A DNA stretch of 64,000 bases from Legionella shakespearei DSM 23087 (GTDB lineage Bacteria > Pseudomonadota > Gammaproteobacteria > Legionellales > Legionellaceae), in assembly GCF_000373765.1 (NCBI RefSeq), contig NZ_KB892437.1, positions 45,970 through 109,969 on the forward strand, written 5' to 3'. Positions 33,801 through 43,955 of the stretch are shown here, piece after piece (the first letter of the stretch is position 1; each line of letters starts with the position of its first letter). The position numbers were made by a program, and so were the translations under genes. The notes below the pieces were generated by a model. It searched no databases. It was given only the letters and a program-made list of their open reading frames with translations, and was not told where the DNA came from.

Positions 33801-36800
33801 TAGCGGCAGTCCAGTTTATGTCGAAGGGTAAACTGCCTGCATAATCTTCAGGTGTTTCAAGTATGACCTCACCAACATCCAAGCCACCAGAACCATTGGG
33901 TTTAGCGGTAATGACATAGCGGTCGTTGGCAAAATCATAGATAACACCAGTACCAGACAAAGTAAAACCATCAGGTAATGGTCCATCAATGATTAAAGCA
34001 TACACATCATCTGGAGTGCCATTTGTAAGTTCTAACATGGCCTCTAATTGCTCGCCGAAAGTTACTGGCGCGTCTTCCTGTCCGGTAATGGCGGCTGGGT
34101 TGATGGTAATCGTTCCTGCCTCAGTTATTGGGTCACTTCCACCGCCTCCAGAACCATCAAAAGTCAACGTCAACGTGATTGTACGTGTCTCTGGTTCACT
34201 GACGTCATTTTCACCATTATCTCCCATGTCCTGAACCTGAGCATGTATCGTAATATCAAAAATACCGCCATAACCAAAATTGGAGATAATTTGCAGATTA
34301 TCCAATTCAGACTCAGGTATTACCCAACCTACCCCATTATAGATACCGCCGATAACAGTAAATCGCGCAGCGTTGGTGTCGATGTCGTTATTGGGAAAAT
34401 TAATGACCAGCATCTTAATCGTTTCTACACTGTCAAAAATCGATCCCGGGTTCGTTACACCATCCTTATCCTGAAAGCTAATACGGTACTGACCTGTTGC
34501 TGCTGATAAATCAACCAGCCCGTTAACGGCTACAATAGATGTTACTTCCGGAGTGCCTGGAGCTGACATATCAAGCACTTGTAATGCAGCGTCACTTTCC
34601 ACAACAGCTGTAATATTCAGATGCAAAGATCCTGTAATATCCTTAGTCGCATGAGGAATATGGTTTGGATCTTCTGGATTGTTTGGATCGCCTGGATCAT
34701 CAGCATCCCACTGCCTGACCGTCACAATGACATTTAAATTTACATCTACATCAGAATCTTCTGGCCCTTGAAATTTCAACTGCGCTCCGTTATTCACCAG
34801 ATCATCTACATAATCACTTAAATCAACTTTTCCATCTACACCGATAGTTAGTTCAGTTCTATCGCCATTATTATATTCGATGAACAATTTGGATCCATCA
34901 GTGGGAACGTTTTCCAGCCTGATGCCAGCAATATGTTCCTGAGAATCACTAAATTGTGGTGGTATCCAGTTCACAGTAAATACTTCATCCTCAAGGCCTG
35001 CTGACGTCCTGCTGTAATCGCCAGCATCTATCACAGGGGTAATATGGATAACAATTTTTTGCTCTCCTAAAATCAGAACATCACCATCGTTCTCTGTAAC
35101 CACTATTCGTGCATTCAAATAAATGTCTTTAGTGCTGTTCGGTGGAGGTATCACCACCAAATCAGTCAATGAAGACAAATTGACTTCGTATTTAGGTTGT
35201 CCTGCACCATCAAGCCCCACATAAGTCAGGGTAAGCGTATTGCCGTCTCTATCCCAAAGCTGCGCCCCGGCAGGCAGCCCGGAAATGACCATAGTCAATG
35301 TTTCAGAGGTATCCGTTGGTGCAAGCGCTTTTTCACCGGAGATAATATTGAAATTGAGCTTTGCTTCTCCGTCTTCCTGAATGGTTGTTTCAATCCCAGT
35401 GATAATTTCAGCGTTATTTGGATCGGTAATTAAAGTCCATTCATCCCCCTGAGGCACAAAGATTGGCACATCAGCGACACCCTTCATATTGATAGTAACG
35501 GTTTGTGCGTTGGTGACCAGTTCACTGGTTTGTGTTCCTGTGCTCAATTCAGCCGTATCAATAACCACACCCTGGATTGTAAGTGTAAAATCTACATTAC
35601 TTTCAGGTACCGGTTTCATTGAAAATTCATTTAAGTCGTTAGTACTGACCTGATAATAGGGATTATTCTCATTCGTATTATTGTAAACATAATTTACTGT
35701 ATGAGTTCCTGTAATATCAGTATAAGTAATAGAAAGATTATGTACTCCTGATGGTAAACCGTCTACATTCAGAGGCACTTCATACAGTTTAAAGGTAGCT
35801 CCAACAGGGATTCCGGAAATCCGTATAAATGTATTTTCTGAATTGTCAAGGTTATCTGCCATTTTTGTCAGATTGACCAGCTCACTAATATTGATCGGAT
35901 CATCTTCATAAGAAACCAAATAAGGTTTAGTGATGTTCAATCGGATGGGGTCAGCCACTGGAGCCACATCTATCACTAGCTCAATAGGTGCTGATTGAGC
36001 ATATTCGTGACCGAGCACAAAATTGCTTGCCTCTTTGCTGACAACTATGGCCTCTAACCTAATCACGCCACTATAATCAGTATTAGGATTCACCTGAATC
36101 GTGTTTATATCCCCAGCATTGACTCTGATATAGCCTGCTTCATCCCCGGTTCCTATAGTATAGGTACCTTCAAACACACCATTAAGAGCCCCATTACCAT
36201 CCGGTAACATTTTAATTAAATAATACTCAATAGTTTCAGACGTGTCGATATCCGTGACCTTTCCAAGAAGATTCAGATCAACAGAGGGTCCGTCCTCCAG
36301 AACGTTGTAATGTTCTACAGTACCAGTCATATCCCATACCGGAATATCAGCTATGCTTTTCACATCGATGTTAAGAGTGCCGGTTACAGCGGGTTTAGCC
36401 TGATTAGAGTCTCCATTCATGTAAACAATTGCACTGACTGTAAAGTTTAATCCTGCAGCCGCAGTTGCGTAATCAGCATCAGGAACATAGGTTACATTTG
36501 CAAGGGTATAGATAACGTTATTGGGATCCGAATTATCAACAACAAAAGCTCCGATAGGAATATTATAAACAGTATTAGCTCCAGATGTTGTAGGAGGAAT
36601 CTCAACTCCCTCATAATAAAATGTTCCATGTACATTCACAGTAGCAGTCCGAATTGTAACTTGCCCCAGGGTTTCACCAATATCAGCATCTCCTATGTTA
36701 ATGCTCATATTAATTGGGATACCCAGTGCTGGATCAAGCAATACTTTATCCTCATCCCGTCCAACATCCTCTACACCGGCAGCTTTTGGAGCAGTAACTG

Positions 36801-39800
36801 TTGCAGCCCTGTCGTTTATATTTAAAATGAGAGTGCCAGTGGCTTCATCGCCATCTGCATCCCTGATTGTGTAGGTAATCGACTGCTGTAGTACTGAAGC
36901 ATTATGGTCAATATTAGGAAGGCTTGTAAAACTGGCTGTACCGTTAGGCTGTATTGTTAATGTTCCCAACTTCTGTTGATTTTCATCGTATATGTCGATA
37001 GGAGGAGTGGTCCCATTTTGATTCAGATCAGTCTTAGCCAGAGTACCATCAGCATTGTATGCTGTTACAGAGATAATCACTCCCGTATCAGCCCCCTCCT
37101 GAGACACACTGGTAAGATCGACATTGGAAAAACCACCACCCTCCGTAAAACTACGCACAACAGTACTGTCACTGGGAATATCATCCTCAACACGAATAGG
37201 AAGTTGGGCAACAAGACTATCATCACCATCAGCATCTGTCGCGATTACGGGAAAAATAATATCAAGAAAGTTTTTATCGGCAACCACACCATCAGGTGGG
37301 TTAGGATGATCTATTGAACCCAATAAAGTAAAGGTATATGAGCCATCATTGTTTAAAACAATGGTGAATTTGGCAACACCATCAGCACTGCCTGTGTAAG
37401 TATTTGCAGAGGTAAGAGCGAGAGTAATTGGTTTGTTACCAGATGTCCATGTTCCGTAATTATAAGCATTATTATTAAAGGCATTCTCATCAATTCTATA
37501 ACTGACTACATCATCACTACCTGCCGCATGAATAAGCGTTCCACTTGCAGTTTCACCAGCTCCTGTGGCATTAGAACCCTCATGGTTCCCCGTACTAGGG
37601 TCAATATCACTTTCCCTGACAAGAACCGGGTCAGTAACCTCAACAATTAACGGATTAGGACCGTCATTAACTGTCACTGCCACTAAAGCAGGATTGTCTA
37701 AAGAGTCGCCATCAGAATCTTGAATCTGCACACCTATGTTAATAGCAATCTCATCACCATCCAGTATCACCAGACCCGAATTATTTGACTGATTATGATC
37801 AATAGGACCATTTAAAGTCACTTTAATTGTTACATCTGCATCATAGTGATTTGCGTTTTGAGTCGCTGTTAACTCAATAATCAGAACATCTGTTCCATTA
37901 TGAGAGCCGATAATAGTGTTACCAACAACTTCAAAACTTAATGCTTCACCATTAACTTTAATTTCGTTATTCAACTCTGAAATTAAAGTACCAATAGTTG
38001 ACTGGTCAAAAACCACTGTGCCGGGAAGAAGCCTGTCTGCACCGGATTTCAGGGTGAAATCCACTTCAGTGCTGACGGGATAAGTTCCCTGGCTTATACT
38101 TCCTTCAGTAATGCTTACAGCCGCATTCACAGTGTTCTGTAGTACCGCATCATTGACAGTAATTTCAATTGTACCCAGATCACTGGGATCACCATCTTTA
38201 TCTGTAGCACGAACATTCAAAGTTAATATTGATTGATTATTATTCGTTTGATCCAGAGGGGCAGAAAGAATTGCGGTATATTTTCCGTCTGTATCAACAG
38301 TTACTTTTAGTATTTCCTGGCCATTAAGCGGACTGGATGAGTCATCTATCCTTAAGACTAATACCTTTCCATCATCTTCAATAGAATAGCTGGTAGCCCA
38401 GCCGCCACTGGTGAGGCCATTCAAGGATTGCTGCATCGTCTGTGTATCTTCAAAGACCAGGGTGGCAATGGTATCGCTGCCAAGATCCAAAGGCACATTT
38501 CCCTCTTGAATAGGTACATCCCAAATTCCAGTTTGCGCGTTGCGCTGCTCAGTAAAAGTTATTTGATCAGTACCCAGCTTAGCTGCTGCACCATCAAGAA
38601 TAGTCATTTCTACAGTAACCGGACTTTGCAGTGGATCTCCATCACTGTCTTTAGCCTGTAATTGCAGATCAATATGAATACGTTCACCATCCTGGCGGAC
38701 AAAACCATTTGTATCGCCATTTTCCTGATGATCCAGAGGTTTTATCTGAGTCAACGTAACGGTTACGACTAAATTTTTCTCACTACCAAGAACAGTATCG
38801 TTAGCAGAAGTTATTATTACTTCAAAAACTTTGTCACCTTGCTCATTTTTTGCAGTGAGAGTAATTTCCCCATTTAGATTGGTTTGCGTTACAGTCAAAT
38901 GACTGCCGCCTGCTGTAATTTCATTTTGCAATTCACCGATCAACTGATTGAGAAAACTGTCTTCTATGATGAGGCTTTCAGGAACAAGCCTGTCTGCACC
39001 AGCAGGAATTGAAAAAGTATGTGTTTCTTGAACGGGATATGTATCAGCAGGCAACAGTGCATCCAAATCCCCTTCGGTTAAAGTAAAAGAAGTTGTAATG
39101 CCTCCTTGAGCATCATCTCCATCATCAATAGTAATTACAATATCCCCTAGCGCAGAATCATTATCCGCATCTATTGCCCTGATTGGGATAACTATATGTA
39201 TTGCATCACTTGAAGTTGGCTGATCAACAGACTCTACAATATTCAAATGATATTTTGGCATTTCTTGTTGTATCGAGTTAGGTATCACTTCTGATAAGGT
39301 AAGGGTGAAAATAACATGAGCGATACCATTAGCATCTGTTGCCGTAGCTGTGAGCACGTGGCCAGTATCATCTAGAGTATAACTCAATGACCGGCCATTC
39401 GAGGTTAAGTTAATCTGTTCCAACGACGCAATTGCTGTTTCAGAAAAAATCAGATTCTTTGCCAAATCACTACCAAAATCAACATCAATAGTACCACTTA
39501 CAATTGTTCCAGCCTGGTTTAAGTTTGAATTATCATCAAGTAACAGTGAATCAATATGATTGATAAAAGGAGCATCGTCTTCAAAATAAATTTTGCCGCC
39601 CACATCTATAGTTGCTTTAGAGACATCGCCTGACTTATCCGTCAGGGTTAAAGTCACTTTGACGAGATTAGTCAGAGAAATACTCTCATCAGCAGAGTCA
39701 GAATCAGGATGATAAATTCCATGGTATTGGACTACAGTAATTTTACCGGTTTGCTCATCAATACCGATAGCGAAAATCACTTTACCTTCACTTTGGGCAA

Positions 39801-40572
39801 CAATTTTATGATTAACAAGAGACAGGGTAATGGGAGATCCATTACTAGCCATCAGGCCTGACTCACTCCTTCCTATTTCCAACGAATAGCTTGCTGTAAC
39901 AAAGTGAGCGGGTTGATTCATAACGGAACCGGCTGATGAGACCAGAAATCCCTGTGAATACCCTATAACTGTTCCAAAATTGAAAGGGTCAGTTACGCCA
40001 ATCTGATCGCCTGCATTTCTATCACCATTCCTGACCACAATGGATTCATCACTGGTCAGGCTGTTACCGGTAAGCGTCAAAACAGCTTCAGGTTTGGTGT
40101 TTCCGTACAACATCACAGTATGTTCCAAGTTGCCAGTGCCATCAAAGAATGGGCCTCTGGTCTGATAGCCTGAAGTCACTAAACCAAAAGCATAATTAGG
40201 ATCAACTATAAACGCCGTACCACCACTACCCAACACTTCCTCACCAGCAGCTGGAGCCTCCAGAGTTTCGATAAATTTACTGATATCGAGACTCTTTGCC
40301 AAAGCCTTGTCAACCATCTCATCTATGGCAGGAGAGGCGCTCTGTTTTATTAAAGGCGAAATACTGTCTAATATAAAAGGCTGATTAGGTGTTAACGCAA
40401 GGATTAGTCCATTGAGAAGACTAAGTTGGCTCTCACCACTGAGTAAGACTAAAGAATCGCCTGGATTGAGAGATGACCCTACTTTGACCAGGCTTGTGTG
40501 TCCCTGAGAATCTGTCTTGGTTAGAATTCCTTGTAACAATTGTACTGCACCAGATATGGACTCAACGATCAT
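30850..40572 (-). CDS. Giant LapA/RtxA-type repeat adhesin, type I secreted
   Basis: About 3240 aa from ATG 40572 (a GTG at 40584 is also in frame). The N-terminus (SGAVQLLQGILTKTDSQG, GDSLVLLSGES) resembles a LapA retention module, followed by the LapG-protease-like site PAAG (residues 107-110 from this ATG). Then come more than twenty domains of roughly 90-130 residues with VCBS/cadherin-like patterns (ATDADGDDS, VTDVDAGTEW, IDHNQSNNSG, IDDGDDAQGG). The C-terminus has about five calcium-binding RTX nonapeptides (GGGGDDTLIGGPGNDTLTGG, about 3066-3121) and a type I secretion signal. In Legionella such RtxA-like proteins mediate adhesion and cell entry. Its exporter genes are not in this window. 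Confidence 0.88.
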   Translation of the reverse strand: MIVESISGAVQLLQGILTKTDSQGHTSLVKVGSSLNPGDSLVLLSGESQLSLLNGLILALTPNQPFILDSISPLIKQSASPAIDEMVDKALAKSLDISKFIETLEAPAAGEEVLGSGGTAFIVDPNYAFGLVTSGYQTRGPFFDGTGNLEHTVMLYGNTKPEAVLTLTGNSLTSDESIVVRNGDRNAGDQIGVTDPFNFGTVIGYSQGFLVSSAGSVMNQPAHFVTASYSLEIGRSESGLMASNGSPITLSLVNHKIVAQSEGKVIFAIGIDEQTGKITVVQYHGIYHPDSDSADESISLTNLVKVTLTLTDKSGDVSKATIDVGGKIYFEDDAPFINHIDSLLLDDNSNLNQAGTIVSGTIDVDFGSDLAKNLIFSETAIASLEQINLTSNGRSLSYTLDDTGHVLTATATDANGIAHVIFTLTLSEVIPNSIQQEMPKYHLNIVESVDQPTSSDAIHIVIPIRAIDADNDSALGDIVITIDDGDDAQGGITTSFTLTEGDLDALLPADTYPVQETHTFSIPAGADRLVPESLIIEDSFLNQLIGELQNEITAGGSHLTVTQTNLNGEITLTAKNEQGDKVFEVIITSANDTVLGSEKNLVVTVTLTQIKPLDHQENGDTNGFVRQDGERIHIDLQLQAKDSDGDPLQSPVTVEMTILDGAAAKLGTDQITFTEQRNAQTGIWDVPIQEGNVPLDLGSDTIATLVFEDTQTMQQSLNGLTSGGWATSYSIEDDGKVLVLRIDDSSSPLNGQEILKVTVDTDGKYTAILSAPLDQTNNNQSILTLNVRATDKDGDPSDLGTIEITVNDAVLQNTVNAAVSITEGSISQGTYPVSTEVDFTLKSGADRLLPGTVVFDQSTIGTLISELNNEIKVNGEALSFEVVGNTIIGSHNGTDVLIIELTATQNANHYDADVTIKVTLNGPIDHNQSNNSGLVILDGDEIAINIGVQIQDSDGDSLDNPALVAVTVNDGPNPLIVEVTDPVLVRESDIDPSTGNHEGSNATGAGETASGTLIHAAGSDDVVSYRIDENAFNNNAYNYGTWTSGNKPITLALTSANTYTGSADGVAKFTIVLNNDGSYTFTLLGSIDHPNPPDGVVADKNFLDIIFPVIATDADGDDSLVAQLPIRVEDDIPSDSTVVRSFTEGGGFSNVDLTSVSQEGADTGVIISVTAYNADGTLAKTDLNQNGTTPPIDIYDENQQKLGTLTIQPNGTASFTSLPNIDHNASVLQQSITYTIRDADGDEATGTLILNINDRAATVTAPKAAGVEDVGRDEDKVLLDPALGIPINMSINIGDADIGETLGQVTIRTATVNVHGTFYYEGVEIPPTTSGANTVYNIPIGAFVVDNSDPNNVIYTLANVTYVPDADYATAAAGLNFTVSAIVYMNGDSNQAKPAVTGTLNIDVKSIADIPVWDMTGTVEHYNVLEDGPSVDLNLLGKVTDIDTSETIEYYLIKMLPDGNGALNGVFEGTYTIGTGDEAGYIRVNAGDINTIQVNPNTDYSGVIRLEAIVVSKEASNFVLGHEYAQSAPIELVIDVAPVADPIRLNITKPYLVSYEDDPINISELVNLTKMADNLDNSENTFIRISGIPVGATFKLYEVPLNVDGLPSGVHNLSITYTDITGTHTVNYVYNNTNENNPYYQVSTNDLNEFSMKPVPESNVDFTLTIQGVVIDTAELSTGTQTSELVTNAQTVTINMKGVADVPIFVPQGDEWTLITDPNNAEIITGIETTIQEDGEAKLNFNIISGEKALAPTDTSETLTMVISGLPAGAQLWDRDGNTLTLTYVGLDGAGQPKYEVNLSSLTDLVVIPPPNSTKDIYLNARIVVTENDGDVLILGEQKIVIHITPVIDAGDYSRTSAGLEDEVFTVNWIPPQFSDSQEHIAGIRLENVPTDGSKLFIEYNNGDRTELTIGVDGKVDLSDYVDDLVNNGAQLKFQGPEDSDVDVNLNVIVTVRQWDADDPGDPNNPEDPNHIPHATKDITGSLHLNITAVVESDAALQVLDMSAPGTPEVTSIVAVNGLVDLSAATGQYRISFQDKDGVTNPGSIFDSVETIKMLVINFPNNDIDTNAARFTVIGGIYNGVGWVIPESELDNLQIISNFGYGGIFDITIHAQVQDMGDNGENDVSEPETRTITLTLTFDGSGGGGSDPITEAGTITINPAAITGQEDAPVTFGEQLEAMLELTNGTPDDVYALIIDGPLPDGFTLSGTGVIYDFANDRYVITAKPNGSGGLDVGEVILETPEDYAGSLPFDINWTAANMASGDVNQSASPVEIPVNITPIADVPTVTLQVVQTEGLDDNLQPGGNTTIPNLAYEDGLITLNLNIQSTDNDSSENITSVLLRVDPAIGTLLDSNGDPLAIVNVGGLDYVSVPVSGLTGMVNVNVKFSPAEDYSGPVQIIALTTINDTVVTGTDTQTFTQNLNFSVIPVNDTVTFSGPDHFTDYEDTFGGIGFTNMRVTTNDIDGSEQLVSLIIHNVPEGFLIGSAQNLGDGDWKITVNASSFDLSNIKLIPPDDFSGSVVLEVTAYTKEALATLPKEAGTHQFTVEVAPLSDVVDIIGNGSDSSVTGMENGDLTINLNVQARDDTNSYTGTATNVTENPPENLLLTIHGVPEGASISLPVGVSGTVTSVFDTNSNSWIWTINVNGAQLPSIIYSPGDTNGLGELTIDVQAVDGSAVPGSVRQIVVELDVIAVNDAPVNIVPTEFNAVEDTSVSLTGIQIVDIDAREDNGDMTVTLQVGYGIISIIDGTGVSVDGNNSNTVTLTGTIDAINAVLAQTDNVMYQGNENFNGSDELKITTNDLGNSGEGGPLTTISTVPITIEAVNDAPVNTVPGPIAAEEDIPFTLYDLSVTDVDAGTEWITVTLSVENGTLKVGDRIGVTVEDNETTSVKLQGSVEDINHLLALGVIYQGNGDFHGTDSLTMTTNDNGNTGSGGPLEVTDVVPITVNPRADTPDITVVYQTMVAALGALIPLHISASVINEADNELTVRLDGLGTAVPVDSAGNQVGTSLGGGSWQLQPDQLNNLYLSNLAEGEHNITATAVSDVNNGPVEESMPLPINVTVIDSTLHELQGGIGNDYIIGFDSNDVLIGDWGDDVLIGGGGDDTLIGGPGNDTLTGGGGIDTFIWMQGDDGTVANKAVDIITDFKANNVENSTDASVLNLADLLSGENADNLDNYLNISTTGSDTRISINPDGQLDHGNIDGTATQTIILQGVDLTAVFSTTNSHEIINHLVANGNLITDS

Positions 40573-40803
40573 AGTTCTACCCACCAGACAAACAATAACA
40601 GAAGCAAATTCACGGGAGTGAATGCCTCTTGCTATTTATTCAGATACTTTTATTATAGGACACACGATCAGCTAATTGATCAAATTATAGACACAGTTTT
40701 GTTTTTAATCGTGCAAGTATTGTATCAATACCGTAAAAAACGAGTAATTTTGAAACAAATTAAATGTATGTGTTGAAAATAAAGCACTGTGACAGGATAA
40801 CTG

Positions 40804-40896
40804 TTCCGCTCCCTCACGGTCGCGGCTCGGTTTCCGGTGCACGATGAAGTCAATACGCACGCACGAAAACCGAGCCGCGACCGTGAGGGAGCGGAA
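40804..40896. repeat. Family E palindromic repeat
   Basis: TTCCGCTCCCTCACGGTCGC and the matching complement GACCGTGAGGGAGCGGAA. It is preceded by GGATAACTG and followed by TTTTTGTTGTGGCA, the extended ends in inverted orientation relative to the 27615 copy. Confidence 0.85.
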
Positions 40897-40952
40897 TTTT
40901 TGTTGTGGCAAGGAATCGGGTAGCTCCGTAGCCTGTATTAGGTCGTCCGGAC

Positions 40953-41057
40953 CACGTCGTCCTGAGCGCGTCTTTTTGCGCGAAGGATCTCCAAATACTG
41001 GCACTATGCCACTTTCGGGAGATCCTTCGCGCAAAAAGACGCGCTCAGGACGACGTA
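40953..41057. repeat. Family A palindromic repeat, full copy
   Basis: CACGTCGTCCTGAGCGCGTC and complement with loop AAATACTGGCACTATGCCAC. It lies 34 bp beyond the stop of the FAD oxidase gene and may terminate it. Confidence 0.88.
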
Positions 41058-41090
41058 GATCATCCGGGGGATGCAAAGCTCAGTTCGTCA

Positions 41091-42584
41091 TTACATGGAT
41101 GATGATGATGACATAGACGAGGTAGAAGAGGACTCCCTGTCGTGCCCAACAGGCGATTTTACTGCAGCCATCACCTTGGGAAATAACTTCAAACGCTCAT
41201 TGTCTTCCAGCGTATTCTCCTGCTGATTCAGGCGTGCGGCCACTTCAAGTGCAACGGTAACACCACTTTCATGAGAATCATTAACGCCAGCGATGATACC
41301 GCCATACCAAATGCCAGTCTTACCCTGCATTTCATGTAAGGCTTTTTGAGCCTCATAATAATTTCTATCCATGACCGGGTGTCTGTAGTGTGCCTCATAA
41401 AGCACATTTTTAGGCATAGGTTGACCAGGTAAGATCCAGGTTTTCATTATTGGCACCGTACCTTCAGGATATTTCCAGGGTTTACACATGGTGTTAGCAG
41501 ACTGAGTACCATCAAAACGGCTGTGAACTACGGTATTGTTTTTTGAGCGATATTTGGGATCTTGATGAAAGACTACAGTAGTGTCGTAGTAAGTCACCCT
41601 GGACAATTTATCACGCAATTCGCGCAACTCTTGATTGTTTATGCCTGAAATCAGGTTAGCAGTGACTTCACCCGAAGTGGAAAGAACTACATCATCGTAT
41701 AAAGCAACATTACCCGCTTCGTCATGAAAAAAAGTACCGTCTTCTTTTTGCAATTGATATTTTGTTTCTCCGTCCACAGCAACTGGAATGACTTTACTAA
41801 TTGAAGTATTCATTTGAAACGAAGTATTAGTGCACACCCTTTGCATATGGCGAATGTACTGACTTAAACCACGGGGAGCATCATACCAGGTCAGATCAGC
41901 TTCCAGGTATTGCATGGCATAATGAGCTCCAAACGTTTTGATTGTATCGACAGACACGCCCCATCCTGCTGCAATCAAGGGATAAAGAAACTCGTCGGCA
42001 AATGTTCTTCTATGATTTAAAATAGGAGAACCGCCCGCAACAAAATCGTTTACAAATTGTTCCAATGTAATCATTTCATCGGTAGACGTGAGCTTTTTCT
42101 TGGCATCTTTAATGGCTTCATTCAAATTGATCATCGTACACAATTCAGTAAGCAAGGTATCCCATGAAAGACGCATTTCATCTTGAGCATTCTTTTTACC
42201 GAAAAGGCCGCAAAGCTTTAAAATACTCCATGCCGAATCCTTTCCTGATGAAGTTTCATAAAGCGGGGGGAGCACGGTATGATCTTTGGTGTTCAGGTTA
42301 TTAAAATCCATATTAAGCTGAAACTCCTGAAGCTTAATTCCCAGATGTTTAAATAATATATGAACATTAGTATAAACTTCGGGACTACCAATAAACTCAG
42401 CACCACCTTCAACCATAACATCATTGAGTTTGATACTGTGAATATGGCCGCCTAGCCGGTCGGAGGACTCAAAGAGAGTGACATTAAATTTGTCCTGATT
42501 ATCCAAGCCCCAAGCAGTTGTTAAACCGGTTCCACCACCAATTACAGCAACTTTTCTTTTATTTTCTGTTGAATTTTCAGGCAT
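41091..42584 (-). CDS. FAD-dependent amine-oxidase-like oxidoreductase
   Basis: A 497-aa flavoprotein with an N-terminal Rossmann motif VAVIGGGTGLTTAWGL (11-26), the FAD-ribose acid in VTLFESSDRLGGH, and GGAEFIGSP. The overall pattern recalls NAD(P)/FAD proteins of the protoporphyrinogen-oxidase/amine-oxidase group (COG2907-like). The substrate is unknown. The C-terminus ends in a Ser-rich run (ESSSTSSMSSSSSM), partly coded by a TCA tandem. It follows the methyltransferase gene by 115 bp on the same strand and may act in the same pathway. Confidence 0.78.
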   Translation of the reverse strand: MPENSTENKRKVAVIGGGTGLTTAWGLDNQDKFNVTLFESSDRLGGHIHSIKLNDVMVEGGAEFIGSPEVYTNVHILFKHLGIKLQEFQLNMDFNNLNTKDHTVLPPLYETSSGKDSAWSILKLCGLFGKKNAQDEMRLSWDTLLTELCTMINLNEAIKDAKKKLTSTDEMITLEQFVNDFVAGGSPILNHRRTFADEFLYPLIAAGWGVSVDTIKTFGAHYAMQYLEADLTWYDAPRGLSQYIRHMQRVCTNTSFQMNTSISKVIPVAVDGETKYQLQKEDGTFFHDEAGNVALYDDVVLSTSGEVTANLISGINNQELRELRDKLSRVTYYDTTVVFHQDPKYRSKNNTVVHSRFDGTQSANTMCKPWKYPEGTVPIMKTWILPGQPMPKNVLYEAHYRHPVMDRNYYEAQKALHEMQGKTGIWYGGIIAGVNDSHESGVTVALEVAARLNQQENTLEDNERLKLFPKVMAAVKSPVGHDRESSSTSSMSSSSSM

Positions 42585-42699
42585 TTGAGTCTCGTCTGTT
42601 TTTGGGTTTATATAAATTTATAATTGGAGATTAGCCATAAGTAAACCTTTTCGATTAAAAAAAATATAAAGACGATGTAGAGTTGAGTATGAGCAGCCA

Positions 42700-43833
42700 T
42701 CACGGCCCTGCAGGACCATCAGATTGCAACTCCGGAGATTCCGGTTTTGAATAAACATAGCAATAAACTTCCCTTCGTTCCTTGTCAAAAGTAGCATTCA
42801 GAAAGTTCATCTCAGCAGCACGTATTTCCCTTTTAGTGAGCAACAAAGAAGACAGGCCCGTCACGAACATCAGGCCTCCTGGCTTCATAAAATCCCGCAT
42901 AACATGCAAATTTGATAAGGCATCTTTACCTGTAGCGACTACCTGATAGTTCAGTGCACCGCCCGAAGAAATGATCACATCCACCTGATTCATCAGTTCA
43001 GCTGAACGCTCCGGATATTTGGCTGAAAAATCACCTATAGTAGAGTTAAGCACATCATAGGTAAAACTCCCATCTCCCAGTTCCAGCCTCAATCCTTCGA
43101 GCACTTGAACGGCTATGTCACATTGTTCTTTACCTGGCTCCAGACAAATGTAATGTAAATTGATTCCTGCCTGAACTGCCTTCTGAATCAGTTTAACCGC
43201 CAGACGCCCTTTTCCAGCCCCAACATCTAACACGACCATCTCTCGCGGCTCTTTACACGCATAGTCCCAAAATGCTTTAACCATCATTGGATCGGTAATT
43301 TCATCATAGAAATAATAATGATCTAAATTATTTATATCCCAACCTGGCTTCCATCCTGCCGTTTTGAAAAATAGATTGGGAATTTGACGTTTTGATTTAA
43401 CCAGCCTATTGGGTTCTAAATAGGGGTCAGGTATGGAGTGATGAAGTATTTTCAACATTTTAGCCAGGTGCTTGTCTTCCTTTTGCACCAAAAAATGCCT
43501 TTTAGTAGAGTCTTTAAATCGGAACGTTAATAAATAATTGGTTTCGCCAAGGCCGTCCATCCACCCCAGCAGATCGTGGAGCTTAATATCTGTTAATTCA
43601 GGGCTAAAATCAGACACGTTATAAAGTGCAGGCTCAGAAGTTGATCGTGATTTTAAGGTACTGCTCAATTCTAGAATATTGGGATAATCCTTTTGTTGCT
43701 CTGGAGATAGTTTATAAAACTCATCAAAAACAACCGGCACGTTTGTTTTTCTTTGCGAGTGTTCTACACAATAAGAGAGAATTTCTGCAATAAGTTTGCC
43801 CAGATCTTCTATTTTGCACTTTTTATACTTCAT
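42700..43833 (-). CDS. SAM-dependent class I methyltransferase
   Basis: The 377-aa protein has an N-terminal domain of unknown fold (1-165) and a C-terminal Rossmann methyltransferase: motif I VVLDVGAGKGRL (about 199-210), acidic loop YICLEPG, motif IV VDVIISSGGALNY and FMKPGGLMFVTGL. Motif I (DxGxGxG) supports SAM binding. The acceptor is unknown. It is probably the first gene of a transcript with the FAD oxidase; together they could modify a small molecule or a protein. Confidence 0.78.
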   Translation of the reverse strand: MKYKKCKIEDLGKLIAEILSYCVEHSQRKTNVPVVFDEFYKLSPEQQKDYPNILELSSTLKSRSTSEPALYNVSDFSPELTDIKLHDLLGWMDGLGETNYLLTFRFKDSTKRHFLVQKEDKHLAKMLKILHHSIPDPYLEPNRLVKSKRQIPNLFFKTAGWKPGWDINNLDHYYFYDEITDPMMVKAFWDYACKEPREMVVLDVGAGKGRLAVKLIQKAVQAGINLHYICLEPGKEQCDIAVQVLEGLRLELGDGSFTYDVLNSTIGDFSAKYPERSAELMNQVDVIISSGGALNYQVVATGKDALSNLHVMRDFMKPGGLMFVTGLSSLLLTKREIRAAEMNFLNATFDKERREVYCYVYSKPESPELQSDGPAGP

Positions 43834-43955
43834 AGCTTAAAACGAATCGTACTTGTTTCATTAAGTATAGTACGTTCCATTTAAAACAGGCGTAGCCTTG
43901 ATGCAGCGATAGCGCTGAATGATCCTCTCATATTGAGTACCACTCAGAACTATGC

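Noticed and set aside
31136..40776. Plus-strand frames opposite the giant adhesin
   Set aside because: The minus frame has repeated domain structure over its whole length; the plus frames are shadows of its codon bias.
40705..41116. Two overlapping opposite frames of 123 and 90 aa
   Set aside because: Both run through E and A repeats; peptides such as RRPERVFLREGSP recur at each A copy.
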